Positions 1-11,957 of a stretch of DNA of 64,000 bases are shown in pieces. This DNA comes from Mimachlamys varia (taxonomy: Eukaryota; Mollusca; Bivalvia; Pectinida; Pectinidae): assembly GCA_947623455.1 (NCBI GenBank), contig OX392529.1, forward strand, positions 930,001-994,000, read 5' to 3'. The position numbers and the translations under genes were made by a program. The first letter of the stretch is position 1; every line of letters begins with the position of its first letter. A model generated the notes under the pieces. The model was not told the DNA's origin. It did not search any database and saw nothing but the letters and a program-made list of their open reading frames with translations.

Positions 1-2415
1 CTACAGTTGGTTGTATTGGTGTCGCTAGTCTACAGTTGGTTGTAGTGGTGTCGCTAGTCTACAGTTGGTTGTAGTGGTGTCGCTAATTTACAGTTGGTTG
101 TAGTGGTGTCGCTAATGTACAGTTGGTTGTAGTGGTGTCGCTAATTTACAGTTGGTTGTAGTGGTGTCGCTAGTCTACAGTTGGTTGTAGTGGTGTCGCT
201 AATTTACAGTTGGTTGTAGTGGTGTCGCTAATGTACAGTTGGTTGTATTGGTGTCGCTAGTCTACAGTTGGTTGTAGTGGTGTCGCTAGTCTACAGTTGG
301 TTTTATTGGTGTCGCTAGTCTACAGTTGGTTTTATTGGTGTCGCTAGTCTACAGTTGGTTTTATTGGTGTCGCTAGTCTACAGTTGGTTTTATTGGTGTC
401 GCTAGTCTACAGTTGGTTGTATTGGTGTCGCTAGTCTACAGTGGGTTGAATTGTTGTCGCTAGTCTACAGCTGAATGTATTGTTGTCGATAGTCTACAGT
501 TGGTTGTTTTGGTGTCGCTAGTCTACAGTAAGTTGTATTGGTGTCGCTAATGTACAGTTGGTTGTATTGGTGTCGCTGGTCTACAGTTGAATGTATTGGT
601 GTCGTTGGTCTACAGTTGAATGTATTGGTGTCGCTAGTCTATAGTTGGTTGTATTGGTGTCGTTAGTCTACAGTTGGTTGTATTGGTGTCGCTAGTCTAC
701 AGTTGGTTGTATCGGTGTCGCTAGTCTACAGTTGAATGTATTGGTGTCGCTAGTCTATAGTTGGTTGTATTGGTGTCACTAGTCTACAGTTGGTTGTATT
801 GGTGTCGCTAGTCTACAGTTGGTTGTAGTGGTGTCGTAAGTCTACAGTTGGTTGTATTGGTGTCGCTAGTGTACAGTTGGTTGTATTGGTGTCGCTAGTG
901 TACAGTTGGTTGTAGTGGTGTCGTAAGTCTACAGTTGGTTGTAGTGGTGTCGTAAGTCTACAGTTGGTTGCATTGGTGTCGCTAGTCTACAGTTGGTTGT
1001 ATTGGTGTCGCTAGTCAATAGTTGGTTGTATTGGTGTCACTAGTCTACAGTTGGTTGTATTGGTGTCGCTAGTCTACAGTTGGTTGTAGTGGTGTCGTAA
1101 GTCTACAGTTGGTTGTATTGGTGTCGCTTGTCAATAGTTGGTTGTATTGGTGTCACTAGTCTACAGTTGGTTGTATTAGTGTCGCTAGTCAATAGTTGGT
1201 TGTATTGGTGTCACTAGTCTACAGTTGGTTGTATTAGTGTCGCTTGTCAATAGTTGGTTGTATTGGTGTCACTAGTCTACAGTTGGTTGTATTAGTGTCG
1301 CTTGTCAATAGTTGGTTGTATTGGTGTCGCTAGTCTACAGTTGGTTGTAGTGGTGTCGTAAGTCTACAGTTGGTTGCATTGGTGTCGCTAGTCTACAGTT
1401 GGTTGTATCGGTGTCGCTAGTCTACAGTTGGTTGTATTGGTGTCCCTAGTCTACAGTTGGTTGTATTGGTGTCGCTAGTCTACAGTTGGTTGTATTGGTG
1501 TCGCTAGTCTACAGTTGGTTGTATTGGTGTCGCAAATGTACAGTTGGCTGTATTGGTGTCGCTTGTCTACAGTTGGTTGTATTTGTGTCGCTAGTCTACA
1601 GCTGGTTGTATTGGTGTTGCTAGTGTAGAGTTGGTTGTATTGGTGTCGCTAATGTACAGTTGGTTGTATTGGTGTCGCTTGTCTTCAGTTGGTTGTATTG
1701 GTGTCGCTTGTCTACAGTTGGTTGTATTGGTGTCGCTTGTCTACAGTTGGTTGTATTTGTGTCGCTAGTCTACAGCTGGTTGTATTGGTGTTGCTAGTGT
1801 AGAGTTGGTTGTATTGGTGTCGCTAGTGTACAGTTGGTTGTATTGGTGTCGCTTGTCTACAGTTGGTTGTATTGGTGTCGCTTGTCTACAGTTGGTTGTA
1901 TTGGTGTCGCTTGTCTACAGTTGGTTGTATTTGTGTCGCTAGTCTACAGCTGGTTGTATTGGTGTTGCTAGTGTAGAGTTGGTTGTATTGGTGTCGCTAG
2001 TGTACAGTTGGTTGTATTGGTGTCGCTTGTCTACAGTTGGTTGTATTTTTGTCGCTTGTCTACAGCTGGTTGTATTTTTGTCGCTTGTCTACAGTTGGTT
2101 GTATTTTTGTCGCTTGTCTACAGTTGGTTGTATTTTTGTCGCTTGTCTACAGCTGGTTGTATTTTTGTCGCTTGTCTACAGTTGGTTGTATTGGTGTCGC
2201 TTGTCTACAGTTGGTTGTATTTTTGTCGCTTGTCTACAGTTGGTTGTATTTTTGTCGCTTGTCTACAGTTGGTTGTATTTTTGTCGCTTGTCTACAGCTG
2301 GTTGTATTTTTGTCGCTAGTCTACAGTTGGTTGTATTGGTGTCGCTTGTCTACAGTTGGTTGTATTTTTGTCGCTATAGTCAACGGTTCATTGTATTGGT
2401 GTGGCTATTTTTTCG
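1..2415. repeat. 29-bp tandem array (satellite A), left end outside window
   Basis: About 83 head-to-tail copies of a 29-bp unit, with core CTACAGTTGGTTGTATTGG followed by TGTCGCTAGT. The array is already running at base 1, so its left edge is not seen. Variants are grouped: TTGTAGTGG copies near 20-300, TTTTATTGG near 300-410, and a block near 2040-2330 where GTATTTTTGTCGCTTGT dominates. This is the pattern expected from local unequal exchange or gene conversion. The last copies decay near 2380-2415. Open frames at 1979-2480 exist in all three forward phases because the unit has no stop and 29 is not a multiple of 3, so they are not genes. Confidence 0.97.
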
Positions 2416-2740
2416 TTTACGTTGTTGTCTGTGACATGCACTCAGTACATTTGATGTTGATTGAAGTAAACCTATCTTAAATAGAGCGTTTGATCGGAGA
2501 TATTGTCAGAGCTGATATGTAACTACTTATACGGCTATTGGAACAGCGCCAATAATAGTGGTATACGAGTTGTAACTGATACATATCCTACAATAAAATA
2601 TACCGTTGTACCGTTGCAACGATATTATTTAAAGGTGTATTTAATATCTTCGTGATTACTCTACATTTAATAGAGGTAAACGACACAGAAACCGATTTCA
2701 ACAATGCATGTAAAAGAAATGCACTGCGATGCGTTCGTAT
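2416..2740. other. AT-rich spacer between arrays A and B
   Basis: Unique AT-rich sequence. I see no coding potential, RNA gene or repeat here. Confidence 0.6.
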
Positions 2741-4533
2741 AACCGGTTGTAAGTCTGAATATGTGTATAGACTGGTGTAAGTCTGATATATGTTTATAGA
2801 CTGGTGTACGTCTGAATATATCTTTATAGACTGGTGTACGTCTGAATATATCTTTATAGACTGGTGTACGTCTGAATATATCTTTATAGACTGGTGTACG
2901 TCTGAATATATCTTTATAGACTGGTGTAAGTCTGAATATATCTTTATAGACGGATGTAAGTCTGAATATATCTTTATAGACGGATGTAAGTCTGAATATA
3001 TCTTTATAGACTGGTGTAAGTCTGAATATATGTTTATAGACTGGTGTAAGTCTGAATATATCTTTATAGACTGGTATAAGTCTGAATATATCTTTATAGA
3101 CTGGTGTAAGTCTGAATATATCTTTATAGACTGGTGTACGTCTGAATATATCTTTATAGACTGGTGTAAGTCTGAATATATCTTTATAGACGGATGTAAG
3201 TCTGAATATATCTTTATAGACGGATGTAAGTCTGAATATATCTTTATAGACGGATGTAAGTCTGAATATATCTTTATAGACTGGTGTACGTCTGAATATA
3301 TCTTTATAGACTGGTGTAAGTCTGAATATATCTTTATAGACTGGTGTAAGTCTGAATATAATTTATTAGACTGGTTTAAGTCTGAATATATGTTTAAAGA
3401 CTGGTGTAAGTCCGAATATAAGTTATTAGACTGGTGTAAGTCTGATATATGTTTATAGACTGGTGTAAGTCTGAATATATCTTTATAGACTGGTGTAAGT
3501 CTGAATATAATTTATTAGACTGGTGTAAGTCTGATATATGTTTATAGACTGGTGTAAGTCTGAATATATTTTTATAGACTGGTGTAAGTCTGAATATAAT
3601 TTATTAGACTGGTTTAAGTCTGATATATGTTTATAGACTGGTGTAAGTCTGAATATATCTTTATAGACTGGTGTAAGTCTGATATATGTTTATAGACTGG
3701 TGTACGTCTGAATATAATTTATTAGACTGGTGTAAGTCTGAATATATCTTTATAGACTGGTGTAAGTCTGATATATGTTTATAGACTGGTGTACGTCTGA
3801 ATATAATTTATTAGACTGGTTTAAGTCTGAATATATCTTTATAGACGGATGTAAGTCTGAACATATGTTTATAGACGGATGTAAGTCTGAATATATGTTT
3901 ATAGACGGGTGTAAGTCTGAATATTTATCTATTATGGCCCTGTTGAGAGGGCACTATTGCCTTATAGTATGGTCGAGGGATGGGATAGTGCCTGAGGCGA
4001 AGGCGAGGGCACTATCTCATCACGAGACCATACTATGAGGCAATAGTGCCCTCTCAACAGGGCCATAATGGGTTTAGTATATCACCCTTTAATTTTGATA
4101 ATATGTATACAGCAAAACTCGTTTTATTGTGATAGACCATTGCCAGCTTTGGGTCGTTTCCGGAGTCAGCCATTTTCAAGCAGAACAGTAGCTCGACGTA
4201 ATAGTGACGTAACTCAATAGTGACGTCATAATAGATTCACGTTAATATCGCGCCAAATTTGATAGTGCCCGGGTGAATATATGTTTATAGACTGGCGTAA
4301 GTCTGAATATTATACAAATATATCATGAGTGTCTGTGCAATAGTCCAGATTATTTGACACGAGGTACTGGTGATCGATCGATGTTCTATTGCACGAGGCC
4401 AAATATATGAATATATGTTTATTGACTGGTGTTAGTCTGAATATATGTTTATTGACTGGTGTAAGTCTGAATACATGTGTATAGACTGGTGTAAGTCTGA
4501 ATATATGTTTAAAGACTGGTGTAAGTCGAATAT
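2741..4533. repeat. 30-bp tandem array (satellite B), interrupted by an insertion
   Basis: Repeats of a 30-bp unit, core TTTATAGACTGGTGTAAGTC followed by TGAATATATC. Copies at 2780-3360 are almost invariant; those after 3360 alternate with 29-bp and ATTTATTAGA variants and become less regular. The array is interrupted between about 3928 and 4272 by a foldback insertion, resumes for about one copy, is broken again by unrelated sequence (about 4310-4410), and ends in four copies near 4410-4533. The 222-aa frame at 2790-3458 stays open only because 30 is a multiple of 3. It has no composition or homology suggesting a real protein. Confidence 0.95.
3931..4069. mobile_element. Foldback / MITE-like insertion with a 44-bp near-perfect inverted repeat
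   Basis: The arms 3931-3974 and 4026-4069 are inverted copies matching at 43 of 44 positions (terminal motif ATTATGGCCCTGTTGAGAGG). Inside the loop a second inverted pair, GATAGTGCC at 3984-3992 and GGCACTATC at 4008-4016, extends the hairpin. The foldback, with about 200 bp of unique flank to about 4272 that ends in another GATAGTGCCC, interrupts the 30-bp array, so it arrived after the array formed. No transposase frame is present, so it would be non-autonomous. A target-site duplication could not be fixed because the flanking repeats are themselves variable. Confidence 0.75.
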
Positions 4534-5169
4534 ATGTTTATTAATAAATCTATACTTGATGGTGTTCTTAGATACATATATAAAACAAAAAGACTTGTTT
4601 AATCATTTTATGAATTTTGCCTTATATACAGTGTACATGTCAATATTGAAAGGCAGTGGGTACAGTGGTGTCATCTATGGGCCCTTCGCCCTGGGGCTGG
4701 GTTCTTCACGAGGCTGTCTAGTATAATATGATGATAGATAAGTTATCTCCCTTTCATGAGAGTGTTCATATTGGTATTCAGCTGCTAACTCAGTGCTAGT
4801 CTTGAACTGTTACCCTCTGGTACATAAGTTAGGATGTCTGGGATGTCATAGGGTAGATTGTATTGTAATGTCATGTACATGTGCACCATATCAAATTGAA
4901 CAGCCGCCAGGGATGGATGGTCTTGTGATGCTGCCACTGTTTCTACTATTTTTCTTCATGACCATTTTTCTAGTAATTCTTGAGTATTTATTATTATTAT
5001 TAATAACCTTTTTGTTGTTTTCCCTATCATACAATTAAACATTGTGGTTCAGGTAATTATGCTATACATGCATTTGTTGCTTTCATAAATTACAACTAGA
5101 GTGTTGTGTGATGTCCTCATCGAGGGCTGCAATAAAACAATATATATGTAAATTTATTAAATATGAATA
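4534..5169. other. Spacer, no recognisable gene
   Basis: Unique, AT-rich sequence. Short open frames at 4445-4726 and 4793-5038 run partly from the array or are T-rich with no recognisable domain. A GTTATCTCCCTTTC stretch at about 4742-4755 belongs to a motif that recurs in this window (for example near 5671) and is probably part of dispersed repeats. Confidence 0.5.
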
Positions 5170-5290
5170 CTGGTGTTCTGTATATGAATCTGGATTCTTC
5201 TTGAGTAGATGATAGGTAAACGGTAGAGACCGTTAGTGACTTTTTTGTCTGAAACTCAATGAAATGAAAGATTTAAATATAGAACACTGG
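5170..5290. repeat. 120-bp short repeat with inverted ends, copy 1
   Basis: Begins CTGGTGTTCT and ends AGAACACTGG, which are inverted copies of each other. The interior (GGATTCTTCTTGAGTAGATG, then the inverted ACGGTAGAGACCGT) matches copy 2 located 580 bp downstream at roughly 80-85% by eye. Similarity continues a short way past the right end, so it may be part of a larger duplicated segment rather than a clean MITE. Confidence 0.6.
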
Positions 5291-5504
5291 CCTGCCATAT
5301 CTTGGACAAAAACTACATGTTTCTAAAAAGTCTCTAGCTATAGTGCTGCATCTTCTTTTCATTTTTATTATACTTCTTTTTATTATACTCTCTTTTATTA
5401 TTAACCTCTATGCCCTAACCAATGAATGTTACTATTGTTGATGCTGCATGACAAAAAAAATCTTCATTTTCTTGTGTACAACAACAGTGCGGTATGAACG
5501 AGGG

Positions 5505-6195
5505 GCAGTAATGGCTTAAAATAATTTGAGGATTGTAACATTTCCTCTCGTCTAGTTGTTTAATGTTTGTTTTACTGTGATATTGCTTGTTTTTTATTAC
5601 TTAGCTAAAATTTACTTCTTATGAAAGCATTACATAGAACAAATTATATTTTTATAAAAAAATGCATGGAGTTATCTCCCTTATACCATTTGGTGTTCTC
5701 AATATCTTAACACTAAAGCCTATGTTGAATAAATGTGCCAATTCTTAACACTAGTGTTCTATGGTTGAACTGGATTCTTCTTGAGTGGATGATATGTAAA
5801 CGGTAGAGGCCGTTAGTGACTTTTTATCTGAAACTTAATTGGATGAAGGATTTAAACAAAGAACACTGGCTATATATGATATCTTAGACACAATCATTAT
5901 GATTATCAAAATTTTCAAATGAATTGCCTCACTTTACTATTTTTTCTCTTTTGAATAGAATTGATTATGTTTAAATACAAAGGGGATTATCTCCCAACTC
6001 ATATATGTTAAACAGACTGGGCAAATGCTAATAGCTATGCTACATGTATTATATTACATTAATTGCATCAATATTTTCAAATTGATTGTTTCATCAATGT
6101 CCTGTATTTTTCATGTAAACCTGTAAGGAGAGAACTTATATATGCCTAACCTGCTGTTCGATCGGATTGTGTTCACAATAAAATATGATGAAATG
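5505..6195. repeat. Dispersed repeat, long copy (short copy at 29313-29630)
   Basis: Positions 5505-5744 and 6116-6195 closely match 29313-29630, in the same order and orientation. The long copy carries about 370 bp (5745-6115) that the short copy lacks, and this extra part includes the second 120-bp inverted-ended repeat. The family contains a GGAGTTATCTCCCTTATACC stretch. It has no coding frame, and the right end overlaps the tail of a decayed LINE ORF1, so it could be a 3' UTR segment of a retroelement. Confidence 0.65.
5751..5869. repeat. 120-bp short repeat with inverted ends, copy 2
   Basis: Begins CTAGTGTTCT and ends AGAACACTGG, and aligns with copy 1 at 5170-5290. It lies inside the 370-bp segment missing from the related repeat at 29313-29630, which fits a later insertion. 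Confidence 0.6.
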
Positions 6196-6796
6196 AAAAT
6201 GAAATACTTTTCTTTATTTCTACTGATCGTAGGGTAATTAGAATTGGTCTTCCCTTGTGTGTGGCTCCAGGATTTTCTGTAATTTTCCCTAATCTTACAA
6301 CAAGGTTGAATACTTATTACTGCCATTTTGTCCAGTACACGACAGACTTTTCCTAATTTCCTACGCATTGGTTTCTTTTCGTTTCTTTCCATCCAGGTCA
6401 CGCTGTTCGGGAATACCAAACACAATCCGATTATTTTCTCTCTGTTCTCTCTCCTTTATTTCTGTATTTATGGAGTCCGTGTTTGGTTCTCGGGCTGTCT
6501 GTGCATTTCCTTTGATCTCCTCTCTCACTGTGTTCTTTGTGCCTTGTCACAGTTCTTTTATCCTGGCTTCGTAACTCCCCCATAACTTCCCGACACCTTC
6601 CTTCAATGTTTCTGTCCGTCAGAATGCTCTTCTCCACTATCACCCCACGAGAAGCGCAAAACCACATCATATCGGACTTGGCAAGCATTGTATGGGTCTT
6701 ACCATCAAAACCCAGACATTTTACACAAAAATGTTCATGACAACGACCACATTCCGTCATGTTATTTTCCTTCTTCAAGTAATAGGAGAGTTTCAT
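6190..6796 (-). pseudogene. Decayed LINE ORF1-like protein with PHD-type zinc finger and RRM-like remnant
   Basis: The frame 6796-6431 encodes 121 aa with a PHD-like finger near residues 16-48 (CGRCHEHFCVKCLG, then WFC) and then a charged helical stretch. The last Cys pair is damaged (WFCASRG instead of W.C..C). The next frame downstream, 6425-6111, continues with weak but ordered similarity to the nucleic-acid-binding part of LINE ORF1 proteins (GKVCRVLDKM, then a stretch ending NKEKYF). This order, PHD then RRM-like, is typical of ORF1 proteins of invertebrate LINEs. The two parts are separated by a stop and frameshifts, and no endonuclease or RT follows, so this is a dead fragment. Family assignment is by eye. 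Confidence 0.5.
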
Positions 6797-6799
6797 GGA

Positions 6800-7944
6800 G
6801 TGGTGTTAGTCTGACCATTTGTCTTGATTGTTTGATCCCTTTGACTATTTGATTTGAGGGTGTATGATGGCTGTATGAGGATCATAATAAGACCAACAGA
6901 CAGTTCAATTCAGCTCCGTTTATATTATCTTACACTATTTGGTTCGTCAGTACAGTGTATACTATATAGTTACAAACAAAGAAACAATACAAACTGTCGG
7001 AACTAGACTGGCTCCCGTCACTAGAATAGTATACAGATATTGAAAACAAAATAGTCAAATAATTTTGATCACTTAGATGTCTTATCTTAAGTTTGAAAAA
7101 AAGGGAGATAAGCTAGTAGTAAAAGTCAGTATTGAAACTCTAAATAAAAACTTAGGGGCTGGTAACCAGTCTATATCGGAACGTGAGGTTGCTCACACAT
7201 CTAGCTACTGACCATTCTCATCCTTGTTAAACTATCGCGAGCGGGTCCCCGAATTATTCCCGAATGGCTAGAAAAGATATCTCGTCAGTAAGACAGTATT
7301 TTCCCCTCATATACCTAACAGGACAATAACTTAATACAGGCAATATTTCTCCTACTTGGTGGTGACAGTGTTTACCACAAACCTTTTAACAGGCGCACCA
7401 ACAACATAAACATGAAAATATACAGATCATGCCAAAAAGAATAACATATATTATCTGAGAACTGTAAAAACATTTTGTTTATCTTTCAAATTGAATGCAT
7501 GAGTGTCATTTTGTTCTGAGGTAAAATAATTAAGACCTGTTTACGACAGTTCTGACTTTAAAGTCTACATGGTATATCTGTCAACACGTACAATTGAGAA
7601 TGAGAACACACGATTTGTCGTGTGAACAACCCCAGTTAAGATCGTCCAAATGATTTGATTTCGACCTGTATGAAGACTGTGACGTATTGACTGTGTGATC
7701 GTCAATTATCTAATTTGGCAGGCTCTACTGCAGATTAGATCACACAGCAACTATATATAGGGAATTTATCGTGATCAGAGCTCTGAATATAGACCACGGT
7801 ACAAATTTAGCCATTTCATGCACAATATCAGAGAGATACGTTGGCAAAGTCACACCTGTTTGTGTGGGAAGGCATTGTACATCGACGTATAATATCCAAC
7901 AGGTCAATGTCTCAGAAATGAGGATACAAGGGTGTTTATTAAGA
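6800..7944. other. Spacer before the 25-bp array
   Basis: Unique sequence without a convincing gene. The 97-aa frame at 7771-8064 runs into the 25-bp array and its second half is repeat translation. Nothing else supported. Confidence 0.5.
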
Positions 7945-10900
7945 TCAGGTATTACTGTATATTATTTGTCAAGGTATAACTGTATGCATTCTGTCAAGGT
8001 ATTACTGTGTGTAATCTGTCAAGGTATAAATGTGTGTAATCTGGCAAGGTATAACTGTATGTAATCCGTCAAGGTATTACTGTGTGTAATCTGTCAAGGT
8101 ATAACTGTATGTAATCCGTCAAGGCATTACTGTGTGTAATATGTCAAGGTATAACTGTGTGTAATCTGGCAAGGTATTACTGTGTGTAATCTGTCAAGGT
8201 ATAACTGTGTGTAATCTGTCAAAGTATAACTGTATGTAATCCGTCAAGGTATTAATGTGTGTAATCTGTCAAGGTATAACTGTATGTAATCCGTCAAGGT
8301 ATTACTGTGTGTAATCTGTCAAGGTATAACTGTGTGTAATCTGTCAAGGTATAACTGTATGTAATCCGTCAAGGCATTACTGTGTGTAATATGTCAAGGT
8401 ATTACTGTGTGTAATCTGTCAAGGTATTACTGTTTGTAATATGTCAAGGTATTACTGTGTGTAATATGTCAAGGTATTACTGTGTGTAATCTGTCAAGGT
8501 ATAACTGTATGCAATCTGTCAAGGTATAACTGTGTGTAATCTGTCAAGGTATTACTGAGTGTAATCTGTCAAGGTATAACTGTGTGTAATCTGTCAAGGT
8601 ATTACTGTATGTAATCTGTCAAGGTATAACTGTGTGTAATCTGTCAAGGTATTACTGAGTGTAATCTGTCAAGGTATAACTGTGTGTAATCTGGCAAGGT
8701 ATAACTGTGTGTAATCTGTCAAGGTATAACTGTGTGTAATCTGTCAAGGTATTACTGTGTGTAATCCGTCAAGGTATAACGGTGTGTAATCTGTCAAGGT
8801 ATAACTGTATGTAATCCGTCAAGGTCTTACTGTGTGAAATCTGTCAAGGTATAACTGTATGTAATCTGTCAAGGTCTTACTGTGTGAAATCTGTCAAGGT
8901 ATTACTGTATGTAATCTGTCAAGGTATAACTGTGTGTAATCTGTCAAGGTATTACTGTATGTAATCTGTCAAGGTATAACTGTGTGTAATCTGTCAAGGT
9001 ATTACTGTGTGTAATCTGTCAAGGTATAACTGTGCGTAATCTGTCAAGGCCTTACTGTGTGTAATCTGTCAAGGTATTACTGTATGTAATCTGTCAAGGT
9101 ATTACTGTATGTAATCTGTCAAGGTATAACTGTGTGTAATATGTCAAGGTATTACTGTGTGTAATCTGTCAAGGTATAACTGTGTGTAATATGTCAAGGT
9201 ATTACTGTGTGTAATCCGTCAAGGTATAACTGTATGTAATCTGTCAAGGTATAACTGTCTGTAATCTGTCAAGGTATTACTGTGTGTAATCCGTCAAGGT
9301 ATAACTGTGTGTAATCTGTCAAGGTATAACTGTGTGTAATCTGTCAAGGTATTACTGTGTGTAATCTGTCAAGGTATAACTGTGTGTAATCTGTCAAGGT
9401 ATTACTGTGTGAAATCTGTCAAGGTATAACTGTGTGTAATCTGTCAAGGTATTACTGTGTGTAATCCGTCAAGGTATAACTGTATGTAATCTGTCAAGGT
9501 ATTACTGTGTGTAATCTGTCAAGGTATTACTGTGTGTAATCTGTCAAGGTATAACTGTATGTAATCTGTCAAGGTATAACTGTCTGTAATCTGTCAAGGT
9601 ATTACTGTATGTAATCTGTCAAGGTATAACTGTGTGTAATCTGTCAAGGTATTACTGTGTGTAATCCGTCAAGGTATAACTGTGTGTAATCTGTCAAGGT
9701 ATAACTGTGTGTAATCTGTCAAGGTATTACTGTGTGTAATCTGTCAAGGTATAACTGTGTGTAATCTTTCAAGGTATTACTGTGTGTAATCTATCAAGGT
9801 ATAACTGTGTGTAATCTGTCAAGGTATTACTGTATGTAATCTGTCAAGGTATAACTGTCTGTAATCTGTCAAGGTATAACTGTATGTAATCTGTCAAGGT
9901 ATTACTGTGTGTAATCTGTCAAGGTATTACTGTGTGTAATCTGTCAAGGTATAACTGTATGTAATCTGTCAAGGTATAACTGTCTGTAATCTGTCAAGGT
10001 ATTACTGTATGTAATCTGTCAAGGTATTACTGTGTGTAATCTGTCAAGGTATTACTGTGTGTAATCTGTCAAGATATAACTGTATGTAATCTGTCAAGGT
10101 ATAACTGTGTGTAATCCGTCAAGATATAACTGTGTGTAATCTGTCAAGGTATAACTGTGTGTAATCCGTCAAGGTATTACTGTGTGTAATCTGTCAAGGT
10201 ATAACTGTGTGTAATCTGTCAAGGTATTACTGTGTGTAATCTGTCAAGGTATAACTGTGTGTAATATGTCAAGGTATAACTGTATGTAATCTGTCAAGGT
10301 CTTACTGTGTGTAATCTGTCAAGGTATAACTGTGTGTAATCTGTCAAGGTATTACTGTGTGTAATCCGTCAAGGTATTACTGTGTGTAATCTGTCAAGGT
10401 ATAACTGTATGTAATCCGTCAAGGTATTATTGTGTGTAATCTGTCAATGTATTACTGTGTGTAATCTGTCAAGGTATTACTGTGTGTAATCTGTCAAGGT
10501 ATTACTGTGTGTAATCTACCAAGGTATAACTGTGTGTAATCTGTCAAGGTATAAATGTGTGTAATCTGTCAAGGTATTACTGTATTTAACCCGTCAAGGT
10601 ATAACTGTGTGTAATCTGGCAAGGTATTACTGTGTGTAATTTGTCAAGGCATTACTGTGTGTAATCTACCAAGGTATAACTGTATGTAATCCGTCAAGGT
10701 ATTACTGTGTGTAATCTGTCAAGGTATAACTGTGTGTAATCTGTCAAGGTATAACTGTATGTAATCCGTCAAGGTATTACTGTGTGTAATATGTCAAGGT
10801 ATTACTGTGTGTTATATGTCAAGGTATTGCTGTATGTAATCCGTCAAGGCATTACTGTGTGTAATATGTCAAGGTATTACTGTGTGTAATCTGTCAAGGT

Positions 10901-11770
10901 ATTACTGTGTGTAATCTGTCAAGGTCTTACTGTGTGTAATCTGTCAATGTATTACTGTGTGTAATCTGCCAAGGTATTAATGTGTGTAATCTGTCAAGGC
11001 ATTACTGTGTGTAATCTACCAAGGTATAACTGTGTGTAATCTGTCAAGGTATAACTGTGTGTAATCTGTCAAGGTATTACTGTGTGTAATCTGTCAAGGC
11101 ATTACTGTGTGTAATCTACCAAGGTATAACTGTGTGTAATCTGTCAAGGTATAACTGTGTGTAATCTGTCAAGGTATTACTGTATTTAATCCGTTAAGGT
11201 ATTACTGTGTGTAATATGTCAAGGTATTACTGTGTGTTATATGTCAAGGTATTGCTGTATGTAATCCGTCAAGGCATTACTGTGTGTAATATGTCAAGGT
11301 ATTACTGTGTGTAATCTGTCAAGGTATTACTGTGTGTAATCTGTCAAGGTCTTACTGTGTGTAATCTGTCAATGTATTACTGTGTGTAATCTGTCAAGGT
11401 ATTACTGTGTGTAATCTGTCAAGGCATTACTGTGTGTAATCTACCAAGGTATAACTGTCTGTAATCTGTCAAGGTATTACTGTGTGTAATCTGTCAAGGT
11501 ATAACTGTGTGTAATCTGTCAAGGTATAACTGTGTGTAATCCGTCAAGGTATTACTGTGTGTAATCTGTCAAGGTATAACTGTCTGTAATCTGTCAAGGT
11601 ATTACTGTATGTAATCTGTCAAGGTATAACTGTCTGTAATCTGTCAAGGTATTACTGTATGTAATCTGTCAAGGTATAACTGTGTGTAATCTGTCAAGGC
11701 ATTACTGTGTGTAATCTACCAAGGTATAACTGTGTGTAATCTGTCAAGGTATTACTGTATGCAATCTGTT
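7945..11770. repeat. 25-bp tandem array (satellite C) with dimer and 425-bp higher-order structure
   Basis: About 150 copies of a 25-bp unit with core CTGTCAAGGTATAACTG. Two monomer types (GGTATAACTG and GGTATTACTG) alternate over long stretches, giving a 50-bp dimer period. A larger repeat is visible near the right end: the rare variant GTTATATGTCAAGGTATTGC occurs at 10811 and again at 11236, exactly 425 bp or 17 monomers apart, and the neighbouring variants (CTACC, GGTCTTACTG, CAATGTATTAC) recur in the same order. The unit carries stops in most phases, so no long frame exists. Confidence 0.97.
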
Positions 11771-11957
11771 GATGTATATGATATTGTGTAATCGACAATT
11801 TTGTAGCCTACCTGATAAGTGAACAATGCTTCTGTTGAGAATATTAAAAGGTTTTCAAATCGCCTTTCAAATGATCAAAAAGACCAAAACTATTTCGTGC
11901 CCCAAATGGAATTAGTAATTGCGACTATATGTCATGAAATCATACCTACCTTGTATT

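Noticed and set aside
2790..3458. 222-aa repetitive protein (FIDWCKSEYI repeats)
   Set aside because: The 30-bp unit keeps phase by chance. The frame ends as soon as the array becomes irregular, and silent versus replacement changes show no bias by eye.
4320..4410. Second foldback (GTGCAATAG...CTATTGCAC)
   Set aside because: The inverted pair is only 9 bp with about 50 bp between; too weak to call an element.
7945..11770. CRISPR-like array
   Set aside because: Units are contiguous with no unique spacers, and the organism is clearly eukaryotic.
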